Assembly (NCBI RefSeq): GCF_900107095.1
Contig: NZ_FNOR01000001.1
Span: 62,001-126,000, forward strand
DNA: 64,000 nucleotides
DNA from: Collimonas sp. OK242
GTDB taxonomy: Bacteria > Pseudomonadota > Gammaproteobacteria > Burkholderiales > Burkholderiaceae_D
Direction: 5' to 3'
The stretch's first letter is position 1; each line of letters starts with the position of its first letter. Positions 1-8,938 of the stretch are shown here, one piece after another. The translations under genes and the position numbers were made by a program. Below the pieces are notes generated by a model. It was given only the letters and a program-made list of their open reading frames with translations, was not told where the DNA came from and searched no databases.

Positions 1-674
1 GGTGAGTTCTGCAGCGTGATGCCATGCAGCGTAAAGTTACTGCCGTTCTGAATCTGCAGTATGCGCGGATTCTGCTGGTTCAGGCCGGAAGTGCGGTTCT
101 GCCAGGCTACATCCCACCATGTACGCATGTTGGCGTTTGCTCCGCTGGTGACTACGCTGCCGCCGCGCCCATCGATGATGCCGCCGCCCACGACGCCGCT
201 TTGGGCCGTCTTATCCGCCAGGATCAGTGGCTTGCACGATTTGATGCTGGATTTAGTGGCTGTACCACAGGTGCCGACGCCATTGTCGTAGTCCTTCGGG
301 CTGCGCGAGGCAAAAAGCGTGACGCCGGTATCGATCCATAGCGTAACGCCGGACTTGAGATTTAATGGACCACTCAGGAATGCAGTTTGTCCTGCCGAAC
401 CGGCAACCAGCCTGACCGCTTGTCCGGCCGGGCAAGCGTTGATTTTATCCTGGATAAGCGACGCATCGGGCTGCGAGCGGGACGGGTCGCCATCCAGCGA
501 ATCGACCGAACCGTTGACCGGCGTCAGCGTAGCTGCCAGCGTACTGCAAACGGTGGCGGGAAATGCAGGCTCAGAGACTTGCCCCCATTGCGTACTGACG
601 GGCGTGCCGGCGGCATGCGCATTTGCCAATCCGGCGACAGCCAGTATTGGGAAAAATCTGATCGGGCTCAACAA
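1..674 (-). CDS. GH28-family polygalacturonase-like secreted enzyme, cut by the window edge
   Basis: The minus strand is open from the window edge to a TTG start at 674 (a second TTG is at 671). A GGAG lies 8 bases upstream of the first TTG. No in-frame ATG exists between it and the upstream stop near 750. The product begins with a hydrophobic signal peptide ending in ANAHA. It continues with the right-handed beta-helix style of glycoside hydrolase family 28: GVTLWIDTGVTLFASRSP, GVVGGGIIDGRGG, TWWDVAW, then NPRILQIQNGSNFTLHGITL. GH28 enzymes cleave pectic homogalacturonan, so a role in plant cell-wall attack is inferred. About 224 codons are visible; the catalytic Asp cluster lies beyond the edge, so activity cannot be judged. 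A palindrome pair at 948-983 lies upstream and has a TATTTT -10-like element 26 bases downstream on this strand. Confidence 0.8.
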   Translation of the reverse strand, partial: MLSPIRFFPILAVAGLANAHAAGTPVSTQWGQVSEPAFPATVCSTLAATLTPVNGSVDSLDGDPSRSQPDASLIQDKINACPAGQAVRLVAGSAGQTAFLSGPLNLKSGVTLWIDTGVTLFASRSPKDYDNGVGTCGTATKSSIKSCKPLILADKTAQSGVVGGGIIDGRGGSVVTSGANANMRTWWDVAWQNRTSGLNQQNPRILQIQNGSNFTLHGITLQNS

Positions 675-947
675 TATATATGCTCCATGTAAAAGGAATT
701 GGATTTTGATACTGCAGGCCCGGAATGGCTGGAATAAGAAGATGTATCAGTGCGGGCCTCTGCACCAGAGTTCATCCTGCGGAAATGCCGATGGCATATT
801 CAAGTCCTTGCTTGCCGGCAGAACTCTCTTCGGCTTGTCAAGGAAAGCATCCGGCTGCAGCATCTTGCGAGAAAGATTGTTTCTTTCCGTAAATTATTCT
901 ACCTGCAAAAATATCGAAAATAACCATTGATTTCTCGAATCAAGAAA

Positions 948-983
948 CAAGGAAATCCTTACGTAAAAACAGGAATTACCTTA
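948..983. promoter_or_regulatory. Two adjacent RcsB-like palindromes upstream of the GH28 gene
   Basis: CAAGGAAATCCTTA (948-961) and CAGGAATTACCTTA (970-983) are centred 22 bp apart, the spacing of the tandem boxes at the five shared promoters described elsewhere in this annotation. On the minus strand, TATTTT at 922-917 could be the -10 of the GH28 gene. Function as an operator is inferred. Confidence 0.5.
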
Positions 984-1097
984 TTTTCATTGATGGGTAT
1001 CCGTTGAATGCTCCTGCGCGTAGCAACAGTCCGACCATGAGTGCGCAAAATGCGCCGCGAGGTCGATAACGAATACATCGCGCATGCGCGTGGCTGG

Positions 1098-1184
1098 GTA
1101 AGGAATTTCTTATGTCAGCTTCTTTCTTGCCTACACGGAAATCACGATTTCCCGATGACTTAAGTCTTTCGTATTGATTAAAAT
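1098..1184 (+). promoter_or_regulatory. Shared-architecture promoter P1, upstream of the small HTH gene
   Basis: CCTACA (1130-1135), six bases, TCACGATTTCCCGA (1142-1155), 23 bases, then TAAAAT (1179-1184) as -10. An extra palindrome GTAAGGAATTTCTTAT (1098-1113) is centred 21 bp upstream of the first box. No good -35 hexamer is present, which fits an activator-dependent promoter. Expected transcription start is near 1191, about 70 bases before the HTH gene. Confidence 0.65.
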
Positions 1185-1198
1185 TTCCAAAAGGAAAT
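1183..1198. promoter_or_regulatory. Perfect inverted repeat ATTTCC-AAAA-GGAAAT
   Basis: A 6-4-6 perfect inverted repeat overlaps the predicted start region of the HTH gene promoter. Its position would suit autorepression by the HTH protein encoded at 1260. It could instead be another degenerate copy of the GGAAAT-type box. Confidence 0.35.
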
Positions 1199-1259
1199 AT
1201 GTGAATTCTTCCAGGGTTTCACATAGCCGGGCTTTTATCTCAACTCTCGAAGGTCGCAA

Positions 1260-1526
1260 ATGAAACGTAAAGACAGCACAGATGAATATATAAAAAACGC
1301 AAACAGATTGTTGGATGCGGTCACTACCAAACTCGAGCTCAAGAACGACGCCGCGCTTTCCCGCTGCCTTAAAGTGCGGCCGCCGGTCATCAGCAAGATT
1401 CGCCATGGCCGGATCTCGGTTGGCGCCTCGCTTTTGATCACTATGCATGAAACCTGTGATTTATCGATTGCTGAATTGAAGAGTTTCCTGCAAACGAATG
1501 ATCATTCTTCGACCGGCTTGGCGTGA
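1260..1526 (+). CDS. Small helix-turn-helix DNA-binding protein
   Basis: 88 residues, starting with MKRKDS. The segment from about residue 23 to 77 (ELKNDAALSRCLKV, then PPVISKIRHGRISVGASLL) has the pattern of an XRE/Cro-type helix-turn-helix: an Ala/Leu-rich first helix, a PPVISKIRHG recognition helix, then capping helices. No ligand-binding domain is present, so a DNA-binding switch or accessory regulator is likely. It lies directly downstream of promoter P1 and upstream of the Reg_prop sensor kinase, with which it may be co-transcribed across a 130-bp gap. The target is unknown; the perfect inverted repeat at 1183-1198 is a candidate. Confidence 0.65.
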   Translation: MKRKDSTDEYIKNANRLLDAVTTKLELKNDAALSRCLKVRPPVISKIRHGRISVGASLLITMHETCDLSIAELKSFLQTNDHSSTGLA

Positions 1527-1656
1527 GGATGCCAGCTGACCAAGCCGGGGAATATCGCTGTCGCTTAAAAGCTGAAGATATTGACTTTGCATGAATTAAA
1601 GTGTTTCATCTGAGGAAATTTATTCATCTCACTAAAAACAGGCGATTGGATCAGGG

Positions 1657-4653
1657 ATGCCGATGATCTTGCGCTGGCGTTGTAGATTGATTGTGCTGCT
1701 GTGGCTGATTTGCATGCCGCTGCAGGGGCTTTGCCAGCAACTGCCGTTGCGCTACTACAGCCAGAGCGATGGCCTGGGGAATCTGGCCGTGACGGCTGTG
1801 GCGCAAGAGCCTGGGGGGTATCTCTGGATCGGCACTCAAAACGGCTTGTTCCGATACGACGGCGCGCGCTTTCAACGCTTTGAATTGAGCCATGCTCTGG
1901 CCAGTCCGTTCATAACAACATTGCACGTCGACGGCAGCGGTCGATTGTGGGCCGGCACTAGCGAGGGATTGTACCGATGGCAGGGGCAGCGCTTCGTGCC
2001 AATGCAATTTCAAAATGCTAAGTTCGCTTTCCATCAAGGGCAGAATTTCGCAAGCCTTGGAGCGGATCGTCTGCTGGCGATAAGCCAGGACCGATTGTGG
2101 CTGCTGAAATCGGCCGATCACGGGCAATCCTGGCAGGCGCAGGAATTTTTCGACGGGGCGCAATTGTCGCACCATCCCGAGATGCGCAGCCTTTTCAGCA
2201 TTCATGTCGGCCCGCAGGGAGACCTGTGGCTGGGGTGCGGACGAGCATTGTGTCATTACGATCAGGGAAAGCTGGCTGTCCTGGGAAAAGCCAACGGTTT
2301 ACCCGTTGAGAATTGGCGCGCCATGTTGCATGACCGGCACGGGGCGCTCTGGGTGCGTGGCGATAGCCGCATATTCGTGTTGCCGGCTGGCGGCCACGTG
2401 TTCCAGGATCGCTCGCGCGGGCAAGGGGGGCAGAAAAAGGCCAACGGAGTCCCTTTCCTGGCGATGGATGCAAGCGGCCGGGTATTCAGCAGATACGACC
2501 AAGGCGTCATCCGCTGGAATGGCAAGCGTTGGGAATCGTTCGGCGAATCCAACGGGCTGACAGTGGGCGGCGGCGTCGACTCCATCCTGGTTGACCGGGA
2601 TGGCGGTGTCTGGCTTGGATCGCTAGGGCATGGCCTGATTCATTGGACAGGCTATCCGAATTGGGAGAACTGGACATCCAGGCAAGGCCTGCCCAGCAAC
2701 GTCGTGCTGTCCTTCTTGCGCGATCGGGAAAATCGCTTGCATGTAGGCACCCGTTCCGGTTCCGCCATATTGCAAAAACCCGGATACTTTTCCGTTGTGC
2801 CGGGAACCTATGGCGGCAACTCCTACCAATGGGGCGACATGGTAGAAGACGCCAAAGGGAATATCTGGGCCGGCTCAATGTCGGGATTCGTGGTGCGTCG
2901 CGGGCGCGACGCGGAAGCGGACGTCAAGATTGCAAAACTACCCTTCATCGGCGGCTTGTTCTTCGATCCGTCAGGGCAACTCTGGATTCCCACTGAGCGC
3001 GGCATTTACCGCGTCAGGCAACCCGAATCCAATCCAGTTCCGGTAAAGGTCACGGAATTCCCGTCAATTGGGAACATCAATGCCTATCAGGGATGCCAAG
3101 GCCGGGCGGGAGTGCTGTGGTTTGTCACCGATAAAGGTGTGTTGCGTTTTGATGGCGCGCATTGGCGCAAGCAGCGGTTCAGCCCGGAGGCACAGGTTAT
3201 CCAGCCTAGCACCATCGCATGCGGCCGTGACGGGACATTGTGGCTGGGCGGCGAGACCGGAAAGATCTGGCGCGCCACCGAACAGGGCGAGGTGCTGGAA
3301 ATAAACGACGTCACACCGCCGTTGCTGCTGGATCAATCGGTGATATCGCTGTTTGAAGATGGCCGCGGCTGGTTATGGGTGTCGACGGGGGCGGGAATCG
3401 GCGTATGGAATCGCGCGCAATGGCGGTTTTTCAATCAGGATAGCGGCCTGGTCTGGAATGACACCAATCAGAACGCATTTTATGAGGACGGCGATGATTC
3501 GATGTGGGTGGCAACCAGTAACGGTGCTTCCCATATCTTGCGGCCGGAGGCGCTGTTCGCGCCGCTGCAGCTGGGCGTGCTGGTGGAAAGCATCGATCGC
3601 GACGGTGTAGCGCTTGCTCTCGACCAGCCGGTTCACCTGCCGTGGACCTCGGGGCCGCTCAATTTCAAGCTGACCGCGCTGTCATACCAGAATCGCGAGA
3701 CCCTCAATTTCCGTTACCGGATGCAAGGCCTGGAGCCGGACTGGGCAAAAACCAATATCCCGGAAGTGCGTTATGCGGCCTTGCCTCCCGGCCATTATCA
3801 CTTCCAGGTGGCGGTCGACAATTCCGCCATGCAGGCTTATTCGCCGACGCTGGAAGTCGAGGTTGTGATCCTGCCGCCATGGTGGGGCACCAGGACTTTC
3901 TATGCTGTCTGCGGCTTGCTGCTGATGCTGCTGCTGTTTTTGCTGCATCGCTACCGCGTCCGCTGGCTGATCGCCCGCCAGCGTCTCAAGGAACGGCAGG
4001 CGCGCGAGCGCGCCTATGAACTGGAAGCGTCGCGCGAAGAGGAGCGCAAACACCTGACGCGCGAAATTCACGACGAATTGGGACAGCACCTGTCGGCGCT
4101 GCGCATGGGGGTGTCGGTGGTGGGGCTGGAGTTCGGTGAAAAAAATCCATCGCTGCAAGGAAAAATCGAAGGCATGGTAGCGCTGGTGGACGCCACCATC
4201 AAGGTGGTGCGCAATGTGGTCTCGTCACTGCGGCCGTCGGCGCTTGACATGGGGGTGGTGTCGGCGCTGGAATGGCTGGCCGAGGAGTTTACAAGGCACA
4301 CCGGCGTTCCATGCAGCCTGGACGTGTGTGAAGAAAACATTGTCCTGGATGATCAACGGGCGACCACCATTTTCCGCATCGCCCAGGAATCGCTCACCAA
4401 TATCAGCCGCCACGCGCAAGCCAGCCAGGTGAAAATCAGTCTGGAGAGAATCGACAAGCATTACGTGCTGCAGGTGCGCGATAACGGCATGGGATTCGAT
4501 ACTGCTCTGCGCAAAAAGAAATCGCTCGGCCTGATCGGCATTCGCGAACGTACCTCCATGCTCGGAGGCGAGGTCGCCATCTTCAGCGTGCCTGGCGTCG
4601 GCACCACAATCAAAGTGTCGATTCCCATCGCCGACGAGGCGCCGAATCAATGA
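1657..4653 (+). CDS. Membrane sensor histidine kinase with Reg_prop beta-propeller and Y_Y_Y domain
   Basis: 998 residues. A signal peptide (to about residue 28) is followed by a long run of Reg_prop-type repeats to about residue 640; typical pieces are GYLWIGTQNGLFRYDG, GRLWAGTSEGLYRW and GVWLGSLGHGLIHW. A Y_Y_Y domain covers about 680-745, a single TM about 748-766, and a HisKA_3 dimerization domain carries EIHDELGQHLSALRMG with the phosphorylatable His near 804. A HATPase domain ends the protein (DNGMGFD, GLIGIRERTSMLGG). It resembles periplasmic glycan-sensing kinases, but has no fused AraC output, so it should signal to a separate NarL-type regulator. The only one nearby is encoded convergently at 4693-5325. 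The pectinase-like neighbour makes a plant-polysaccharide ligand conceivable, but that is inference. Confidence 0.9.
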   Translation: MPMILRWRCRLIVLLWLICMPLQGLCQQLPLRYYSQSDGLGNLAVTAVAQEPGGYLWIGTQNGLFRYDGARFQRFELSHALASPFITTLHVDGSGRLWAGTSEGLYRWQGQRFVPMQFQNAKFAFHQGQNFASLGADRLLAISQDRLWLLKSADHGQSWQAQEFFDGAQLSHHPEMRSLFSIHVGPQGDLWLGCGRALCHYDQGKLAVLGKANGLPVENWRAMLHDRHGALWVRGDSRIFVLPAGGHVFQDRSRGQGGQKKANGVPFLAMDASGRVFSRYDQGVIRWNGKRWESFGESNGLTVGGGVDSILVDRDGGVWLGSLGHGLIHWTGYPNWENWTSRQGLPSNVVLSFLRDRENRLHVGTRSGSAILQKPGYFSVVPGTYGGNSYQWGDMVEDAKGNIWAGSMSGFVVRRGRDAEADVKIAKLPFIGGLFFDPSGQLWIPTERGIYRVRQPESNPVPVKVTEFPSIGNINAYQGCQGRAGVLWFVTDKGVLRFDGAHWRKQRFSPEAQVIQPSTIACGRDGTLWLGGETGKIWRATEQGEVLEINDVTPPLLLDQSVISLFEDGRGWLWVSTGAGIGVWNRAQWRFFNQDSGLVWNDTNQNAFYEDGDDSMWVATSNGASHILRPEALFAPLQLGVLVESIDRDGVALALDQPVHLPWTSGPLNFKLTALSYQNRETLNFRYRMQGLEPDWAKTNIPEVRYAALPPGHYHFQVAVDNSAMQAYSPTLEVEVVILPPWWGTRTFYAVCGLLLMLLLFLLHRYRVRWLIARQRLKERQARERAYELEASREEERKHLTREIHDELGQHLSALRMGVSVVGLEFGEKNPSLQGKIEGMVALVDATIKVVRNVVSSLRPSALDMGVVSALEWLAEEFTRHTGVPCSLDVCEENIVLDDQRATTIFRIAQESLTNISRHAQASQVKISLERIDKHYVLQVRDNGMGFDTALRKKKSLGLIGIRERTSMLGGEVAIFSVPGVGTTIKVSIPIADEAPNQ

Positions 4654-4692
4654 GGGCGGAGATCGATATTGTTCGCGATATTACTTAATCAA

Positions 4693-5325
4693 TTACTCGA
4701 TCAGATTGTAGGTAATCGCGTAGCGCACCAGCTCGGCGTTGTTCTGGAAGTTCATCTTTTGCATCAGCCGGGCCTTGTGGGTGCTGACGGTCTTGTTGCT
4801 GATCGACAGCTCTTCGGCAACCTGGTTGACGCTTTTGCCGCGCACCAGCAGACGCAGGATGTGGAATTCCCGATCGGACAACATTTCATGGGGCGGGCGC
4901 TGATCTGAACTGCTGGATTCGAATACCATCTGCTCCGCCAGTTCAGGGTCGATGAAGCGTCCTCCAGCGACCACTTTGCGGATCGCGTTCATCAGTGTTT
5001 CGGGTTTGTTATCCTTGGTCAGGTAACCGGAGGCGCCGGCTGCCAGCGCGCGCCGTGCAATCGGCAATTCATTGTGCATGCTGAGCACCAGAATCGGCGG
5101 ATAGGATTCATGGGCGCGGATGCGCTGGATAAGATTGACGCCGCTGACGCCCGGCATGGTCATGTCGAGCAATACCAGGTCTATGCCGCCCGCATGCACG
5201 GCGTCCAGCACCTGGCCGCCGTTGACGGCTTCACCCGCAACCGCCACCTCTTTGCCAAGAGCGAACAATTGTTTTAAGCCTTCGCGCATAATCGCGTGAT
5301 CGTCGGCAATCAGTACTCGTATCAT
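4693..5325 (-). CDS. NarL/RcsB-family two-component response regulator
   Basis: 210 residues. The receiver domain has the acidic pair D8/D9, the phosphoacceptor D54 in LLDMTMPG and the conserved Lys in GYLTKD. A LuxR-type HTH follows: LSDREFHILRLLVRGKSVNQ, then EELSISNKTVSTHKARLMQKM in separate turns. The recognition segment KTVSTHKARLMQKM resembles RcsB (known: KTISSQKKSAMMKL). The start ATG overlaps the stop of the upstream PAS kinase gene in an ATGA, so the two are translationally coupled. Because RcsB-type proteins bind TAAGAATATTCCTA-like palindromes, this protein is my first candidate for binding the GGAA/TTCC palindromes found through 0.9-27.3 kb. That link is inferred. Confidence 0.93.
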   Translation of the reverse strand: MIRVLIADDHAIMREGLKQLFALGKEVAVAGEAVNGGQVLDAVHAGGIDLVLLDMTMPGVSGVNLIQRIRAHESYPPILVLSMHNELPIARRALAAGASGYLTKDNKPETLMNAIRKVVAGGRFIDPELAEQMVFESSSSDQRPPHEMLSDREFHILRLLVRGKSVNQVAEELSISNKTVSTHKARLMQKMNFQNNAELVRYAITYNLIE

Positions 5326-7964
5326 GAATCCCTCAATTTCTTGTGGATAGGAATGCCTACCCTGATTATTGTTCCTTGATCCGGCATGCTGGAAATTTCA
5401 ACTTCACCCTCCAGCATCAGCACGCGTTCGCGGACGCCAATCAGACCGAAGGATTGTTTTTTTTGTAATAGCGAGTTGAAACCCTTGCCATTATCGCGCA
5501 CCTCCAGCAGGTAGTGGCTTTCTTTTCGCTTCAATGCGATCTGCACTTCAGTTGCGTCCGCATGACGGCTGATATTGGTCAGCGATTCCTGTGTAATCCG
5601 GAAAATTTCGGTAGCGCGTTTTTCATCCAGATCGATATCCTCTTCAACCACGCGCAACATGCATCGTATGCCGCGATGTCCACGGTTGAATTCTTCCACC
5701 AGCCATTCCAGCGCGGGCACAATCCCCATGTCGAGCGCTGACGGGCGCAACCAGGTCACCAGCTTGCGTGCTATCCGAATCGTGGAATCGACCAGCGTTA
5801 TCATGCGCTGAATTATTGCTTGCGACGACGCATGATCTTCATTGTATTGGAATTCAAGGACCGACATGCCCATGCGCAATGCCGACAGGCACTGACCCAG
5901 TTCGTCGTGAATTTCACGCGACAGGTGCCGGCGTTCATCTTCTCTTGCGGTTTCGTTGTGCGCGGCCAGTTGCCGCAGCAGCAGCTGCGATTCTTCAAGA
6001 CGGCGCTGGGTTTCTTTCAGGACGGTGACGTTCTTGCCGATCGCCAGCGCGCCGGTCACTTCGCCATCCGGATTGCATTCTGCGACGACGTGGAAGGCAT
6101 AATCGGCAGTTTGCAGATCCGCTTTGACCCCTCTGAGAAAAATCTGCGCAGGGATCCTGGTTTCCATGACTTTACATAGCGTCGCGTTGAATTCTTCGCC
6201 CGAGATGCCGGTCCGCCATTTTGCGTCCGGCATTTTATTCATCGATTGTCTTGCCGGAATGCCGGTTTCCTGTTCATAGGCCGGATTGACGTAGGTGCGC
6301 CGGCAATCGCGGTCGTAGCGCACGACCAGATCGGGCAGATTTTCGGCCAGCGTGCGGAATTCCTGCTCGCGCTTACGCAACAATTCATCGGCGTGCTTGC
6401 GTTCGGTGATGTCGCGCCCGATCGCAAGCACGCCGATGGTCGACCCGCAGCCGTTCTTCTTGGGGATAAAACGTATTTCAAAAAGGCGTTCCCCCTCCGG
6501 CGTAGTCCGTCTGTCTTCTATCGTATGGGGCGCACCTAGCCGGATGGTTTCTTTGATTTGTTTCCCCAGTTGTCCGTCCGGATCCAGCTGCAACTCATGC
6601 AGCGTTTTACCGATGAAATACTGAGGCGAGTGACCGTAAGCTTTCGCGACGGACGGATTGACGTAAGTATGGCGGCCTTGCAAATCAAAGCGGGCAATGA
6701 AATCGGGCAGATTCTCGACCAGGGTGCGCAGCCTCATTTCGCTTTCCTTGAGCGCGGTGATGTCCCGTCCCACCGCCAATACGCTGACTACTTGCCCGTC
6801 CGGGGCCAGTTCGGGCATCAGCTGGATTTGAAGGCAGCTGGTTTTGCCGTCGGGGGAGTGCACGAAGAGTTCGGTTTCCTGTTTTACGCCGCTCCGCAGG
6901 ACTTGCTGTATTGCGTGCTGATATTCCACCGTCTCGTTGTAATTCAACTCAAATTCGACAGGAGTCTTACCCAGCATTTCATGTGCTGGAGTACCGGTGA
7001 TACGTGTCAGTGCCGGATTGACGTACATGCGTCGGCATTCCCGGTCGTAACGGACAATGGTGTCGGGAGAGTTTTCCACCAGGGCGCGAAACTCCTGTTC
7101 TCGCTTGTGTAAAAGCTCTTCCGTGTGTTTGCGTTCGGTAATGTCGCGCACCAGCGTGACGTTGTAACCGCGTCCGCGGTATTCGAAATATCTGGCGCTG
7201 ACCTCTACCGGGAAGATGCGCCCATCCTTGGTCCGATGGCGAGTTTCAATCTTGTTGGAGCCGTGGCTCCTGATGTGATCAAAGCATTCAGGCCAGCGCG
7301 CCGCCGGCCAGTCGGGATCGATATCGGCTATGCCCATGCCAAGCAGTTCCGCGCGGCTGTAATTGAGCGCTCGACAGGCTGCATCGTTGGCATAGTGAAA
7401 GCGGGCGTGCTGATCGATCAGGAACAAACTGTCATTGACCTGATTCAGGGTGAATTCGCCCAGCGCCACATCCCGCTGACAGATATCCAGATCCGCTTTA
7501 CCGACGAATTCATCGGCGGATGCGAGGCCGAAGGCGTCGATAAGCCCATGCTTCTTTGGTGATGCCGGCTCGCCAATGCAGATAAGCTGAGAGAAAAAAT
7601 ACTGGAGTTCTCCGCACGCGTCACGCACTGGAGAGATGTGTAACATCCGCTGGGTGATTTGGCCGTTTTTGCGGATATATCGCGATTCCAGGCATAAGCC
7701 GTCGGCCGTGTCATGGATCAATCGATCAAATCCATTCTGGATTAAAAACCGGTCGTCAGGATGCAGGATATCTGCGAAATGCTTACCGATCAATTCTTCT
7801 GCCTCATGTCCGAGGAATGCGCGCATTGCGGCATTGAGCGCCAGGAAGGTTCGGCTCGGGCCGACGATCATCGACGCAGTTGCAGACTGCTCGAAGATTT
7901 TTTGAAAAAAATCTTCCTCATTGAGTGGCAAATTTATGGCGGGCTCATTTCGCATAGAAGTCAT
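5322..7964 (-). CDS. Cytoplasmic multi-PAS sensor histidine kinase
   Basis: 880 residues with no signal peptide or TM segment. About five PAS/PAC units follow one another (roughly residues 20-130, 165-280, 290-405, 410-525 and 535-650); several are joined by DITERKH-type linkers and the repeated KREQEFR(A/T)L. A HisKA_3 domain carries REIHDELGQCLSALRMG, with the His near residue 690, and a HATPase domain ends with DNGKGFN and GLIGVRERVLMLEGEVEI. Its transmitter is closely similar to that of the kinase at 1657-4653, so both may address the same regulator. It overlaps the response-regulator gene by 4 bases. The PAS array suggests redox, oxygen or small-molecule sensing inside the cell; no cofactor ligand can be read from the sequence. 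Confidence 0.92.
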   Translation of the reverse strand: MTSMRNEPAINLPLNEEDFFQKIFEQSATASMIVGPSRTFLALNAAMRAFLGHEAEELIGKHFADILHPDDRFLIQNGFDRLIHDTADGLCLESRYIRKNGQITQRMLHISPVRDACGELQYFFSQLICIGEPASPKKHGLIDAFGLASADEFVGKADLDICQRDVALGEFTLNQVNDSLFLIDQHARFHYANDAACRALNYSRAELLGMGIADIDPDWPAARWPECFDHIRSHGSNKIETRHRTKDGRIFPVEVSARYFEYRGRGYNVTLVRDITERKHTEELLHKREQEFRALVENSPDTIVRYDRECRRMYVNPALTRITGTPAHEMLGKTPVEFELNYNETVEYQHAIQQVLRSGVKQETELFVHSPDGKTSCLQIQLMPELAPDGQVVSVLAVGRDITALKESEMRLRTLVENLPDFIARFDLQGRHTYVNPSVAKAYGHSPQYFIGKTLHELQLDPDGQLGKQIKETIRLGAPHTIEDRRTTPEGERLFEIRFIPKKNGCGSTIGVLAIGRDITERKHADELLRKREQEFRTLAENLPDLVVRYDRDCRRTYVNPAYEQETGIPARQSMNKMPDAKWRTGISGEEFNATLCKVMETRIPAQIFLRGVKADLQTADYAFHVVAECNPDGEVTGALAIGKNVTVLKETQRRLEESQLLLRQLAAHNETAREDERRHLSREIHDELGQCLSALRMGMSVLEFQYNEDHASSQAIIQRMITLVDSTIRIARKLVTWLRPSALDMGIVPALEWLVEEFNRGHRGIRCMLRVVEEDIDLDEKRATEIFRITQESLTNISRHADATEVQIALKRKESHYLLEVRDNGKGFNSLLQKKQSFGLIGVRERVLMLEGEVEISSMPDQGTIIRVGIPIHKKLRDS

Positions 7965-8309
7965 TCAGATAGCTTTTTACGGCAGAGTCTGGTGTGTCGC
8001 AGGTGTTCAGCAATCTCTCGTTGAGCACTTGAAATAACCGATCGCTATCGATTGTAGTGCGGGCATATCCATTTTTGCTATACATGATTTGATGCGACCG
8101 GTCCCTTCAACGGTTGCCGCCTTGATCCCGGCCGGCGGATGAACGGGCGATCACGGGACGATGCTCGATTTCCATAGGGATGCGGGGCGATGACAGTTTC
8201 GGGTGCGGTCACAAATGCAGGCATTGACTTACATTGACGGTAGAAGTCCCTACGATAAATTCAAGAAATTCCGACAGTGTTTTTGTCGTTTTTAACTCCA
8301 AGTCTGTCC
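7965..8309. other. Divergent intergenic region, kinase operon / pilin operon
   Basis: No gene is supported here. The stretch must hold the promoter of the PAS-kinase/regulator operon (minus strand); no strong -10/-35 pair was found by eye. It contains the palindrome at 8240-8253, and promoter P2 of the pilin operon begins just beyond its right end. Confidence 0.5.
8240..8253. promoter_or_regulatory. Solitary RcsB-like palindrome GTAGAAGTCCCTAC
   Basis: It shares the TAG-N-A / TCCCTA halves of the other boxes and sits in the divergent gap, 72 bp upstream of the first box of P2. It may serve the kinase/regulator operon (autoregulation) or act as a distal site for pilE. Confidence 0.4.
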
Positions 8310-8376
8310 GTTAGGAATGTCCCTACATCAAGATCAGGATGTGCCGATATTTCCTCGGCGAAAGAGTTGTTATTCT
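8310..8376 (+). promoter_or_regulatory. Shared-architecture promoter P2 of the minor-pilin operon
   Basis: The first box TAGGAATGTCCCTA (8312-8325) overlaps CCTACA (8322-8327). Six bases later comes TCAGGATGTGCCGA (8334-8347), then 23 bases, then TATTCT (8371-8376) as -10. The two box centres are 22 bp apart, two helical turns. Predicted start is near 8383, giving a leader of about 130 bases before pilE. Confidence 0.65.
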
Positions 8377-8512
8377 GGATTTTGTTTCGCAAAGCGGCTA
8401 GATTTTTTTTGCTGCGCGATTGAATTCCCCGCTTGCAGATGCATGGAGAGCCGTGCTAGCCGGTTCGCAAGAGCGCTTGTTTTTAAAAATCACATCTGAA
8501 GAGAAAGTCGAC

Positions 8513-8938
8513 ATGGTCACGGCAAGTAAAGGTTTTACGCTGATCGAACTGATGGTCACAGTCGCCATCATTGCAATCCTGTCTGCCATCGCCTATCCAA
8601 GTTATACCGATTATGTGCTGCGCGGCTATCTGGTGGATGCCACCAATGGCATGGCTTCTGCGCAGGCGCAACTGGAGCAGTTCTATCAGGACAACCGGAA
8701 GTACACCGGTGGCCCATGTGCAGGCAACACCACAAATTTTGGATTTACCTGCCCCGCCAACGCTGCCGGCACCGAATATACAATCACGGCCACTGGCCAA
8801 GGACCTGCTGCTGGATTTATATATACGTACACTTACACGGTTGCTGGCGGACTGGTGAAAGCCACCACGCAGGCGGGGCGATGGGGTGGTGCGTGCGACA
8901 AAGCCTGGATCGTCAAAAAAGGCCAGTCATGCGCGTGA
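8513..8938 (+). CDS. pilE: Type IV minor pilin PilE
   Basis: 141 residues from ATG 8513, which has GAAGAG a few bases upstream. An upstream in-frame start at 8420 would put a long charged tail before the prepilin motif and is rejected. MVTASKG/FTLIELMVTVAI is a class III prepilin leader: PilD cleavage after G7, with the mature E5 present. After the hydrophobic helix, the body has SAQAQLEQFYQDNRKY and paired Cys, typical of PilE-like minor pilins. It would be assembled in the inner membrane and exported into the type IV pilus tip complex. It is the first gene of the operon behind promoter P2. In Pseudomonas-type clusters pilE is usually last. Confidence 0.9.
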   Translation: MVTASKGFTLIELMVTVAIIAILSAIAYPSYTDYVLRGYLVDATNGMASAQAQLEQFYQDNRKYTGGPCAGNTTNFGFTCPANAAGTEYTITATGQGPAAGFIYTYTYTVAGGLVKATTQAGRWGGACDKAWIVKKGQSCA

